From contig CAZJHX010000284.1 in NCBI GenBank assembly GCA_964545715.1, positions 1 to 5,890 on the forward strand: 5,890 bases of DNA, given 5' to 3'. Below, one piece after another: positions 5,463 to 5,890 of this stretch; within the stretch, counting starts at the first letter, position 1, and each line of letters opens with the position of its first letter. Both the position numbers and the translations under genes were made by a program. Below the pieces are notes generated by a model. The model made no database searches and had not been told where the DNA came from. It saw nothing but the letters and a program-made list of their open reading frames with translations. Source of the DNA: CAZJHX01 sp964545715 (GTDB lineage: Bacteria; Myxococcota_A; UBA9042; GCA-2863065).

Positions 5463-5890
5463 ATGCCGTACTATCGACGGATGGTGCCCGATATCCCAAC
5501 CCTCATAGCAGAGCTCGCGGAGATGGAACAAACCGCGGTCGCCCATCTGTCATCGCCCCGTGAGGGCCAGGCGGACCTGTACAGGTCGGCGCAGGAACAC
5601 TTGAGGGTGGACGTGGACGGCCGGCTGGTTCCGCCAGGCGACAAGATGGGCGCGTGGGCTAATGCGGCCGATGGCACCTCCGTGCTGAGACAGCTGCTGA
5701 TCGCACCCGCGCTCCTTGTGAACCTGTTGCCGATTCCAGAGAAGGACTTCATCGTTCGATATGGGGTGAACCCGGCGCAGATGCTCACGCTCGCCGAGAA
5801 GGGCCTGATCGTCCCCGAGTTGACCGCATTTGAGACGGGTGCAGATCCGTTGGAACGACATCGAACTTCAAAGACATCAGCAGCTTACAT
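5463..5890 (+). CDS. Unknown protein, N-terminal 142 residues (runs off right edge)
   Basis: The frame is open from the ATG at 5463 to the end of the window with strongly GC-ending codons. The longest competing minus-strand frames here look like shadows. The protein starts MPYYRRMVPDIPTLIAELAE. Residues 11-50 are probably helical and acidic. A hydrophobic stretch follows at about 74-91 (VLRQLLIAPALLVNLLPI), too proline- and polar-rich to be a sure membrane helix. Next comes RYGVNPAQMLTLAEKGLIVPEL (99-120, split here only by description), which has a helix-turn-helix-like look but no clear match. There is no signal peptide. An in-frame ATG at 5481 is an alternative start. It is 59 bases after the lipoprotein stop, on the same strand, with a hairpin between. 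No family is recognised. Confidence 0.62.
   Translation, partial: MPYYRRMVPDIPTLIAELAEMEQTAVAHLSSPREGQADLYRSAQEHLRVDVDGRLVPPGDKMGAWANAADGTSVLRQLLIAPALLVNLLPIPEKDFIVRYGVNPAQMLTLAEKGLIVPELTAFETGADPLERHRTSKTSAAY

Noticed and set aside
1..5890. tRNA, rRNA, CRISPR array, insertion sequence or integrase
   Set aside because: Looked for on both strands by eye; no T-loop signatures, repeat-spacer pattern, transposase motifs or terminal repeats were found.

Overview
The window is GC-rich bacterial DNA with dense coding on both strands and strongly GC-ending codons. A RecC homologue, two lipoproteins (one with a Ser/Ala/Pro-rich linker) and several unrecognised proteins suggest a high-GC Gram-negative bacterium, possibly a myxobacterium-like lineage. 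That assignment is inference; nothing here fixes the taxon. A run of 10 N at 914-923 shows this is draft or metagenomic scaffold sequence.

Left part (1-2853, minus strand). Three genes read leftward in one probable transcription unit. First is a small membrane-anchored OB-fold-like protein (2853-2404). Next is a NERD-domain superfamily 1 (UvrD/Rep-type) helicase (2349-617) that is split by the assembly gap. Last is the N-terminal 183 residues of RecC, the gamma subunit of exodeoxyribonuclease V (551 to beyond base 1). The helicase has motifs I to VI on the two sides of the gap, so the gene is probably intact and the 10 N only a placeholder. The recC start is easy to miss because the gene runs off the window. 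The grouping suggests DNA-end processing, repair or possibly defence; recB and recD may follow to the left.

Middle (2854-3473). This stretch has no recognisable protein family. It holds several inverted repeats that could fold as a roughly 93-base element (2960-3052). That element ends on a good ribosome binding site for a small, very basic 118-residue reading frame (3054-3410), which carries an 11-C tract. A 13-bp perfect stem (3423-3453) separates this frame from the convergent gene to its right.

Right part (3474-5890). Two lipoprotein genes diverge from a 211-base spacer: 4373-3474 on the minus strand and 4585-5403 on the plus strand. The spacer contains a roughly 50-bp imperfect inverted repeat. 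A partial gene of unknown function (5463 to the right edge) follows on the plus strand. Both plus-strand genes have a -10-like hexamer 5-6 bases before the ATG and no clear Shine-Dalgarno sequence, suggesting leaderless mRNAs.

No tRNA, rRNA, CRISPR array, insertion sequence or integrase was seen. The repair unit and the lipoproteins show no evident functional link beyond adjacency.
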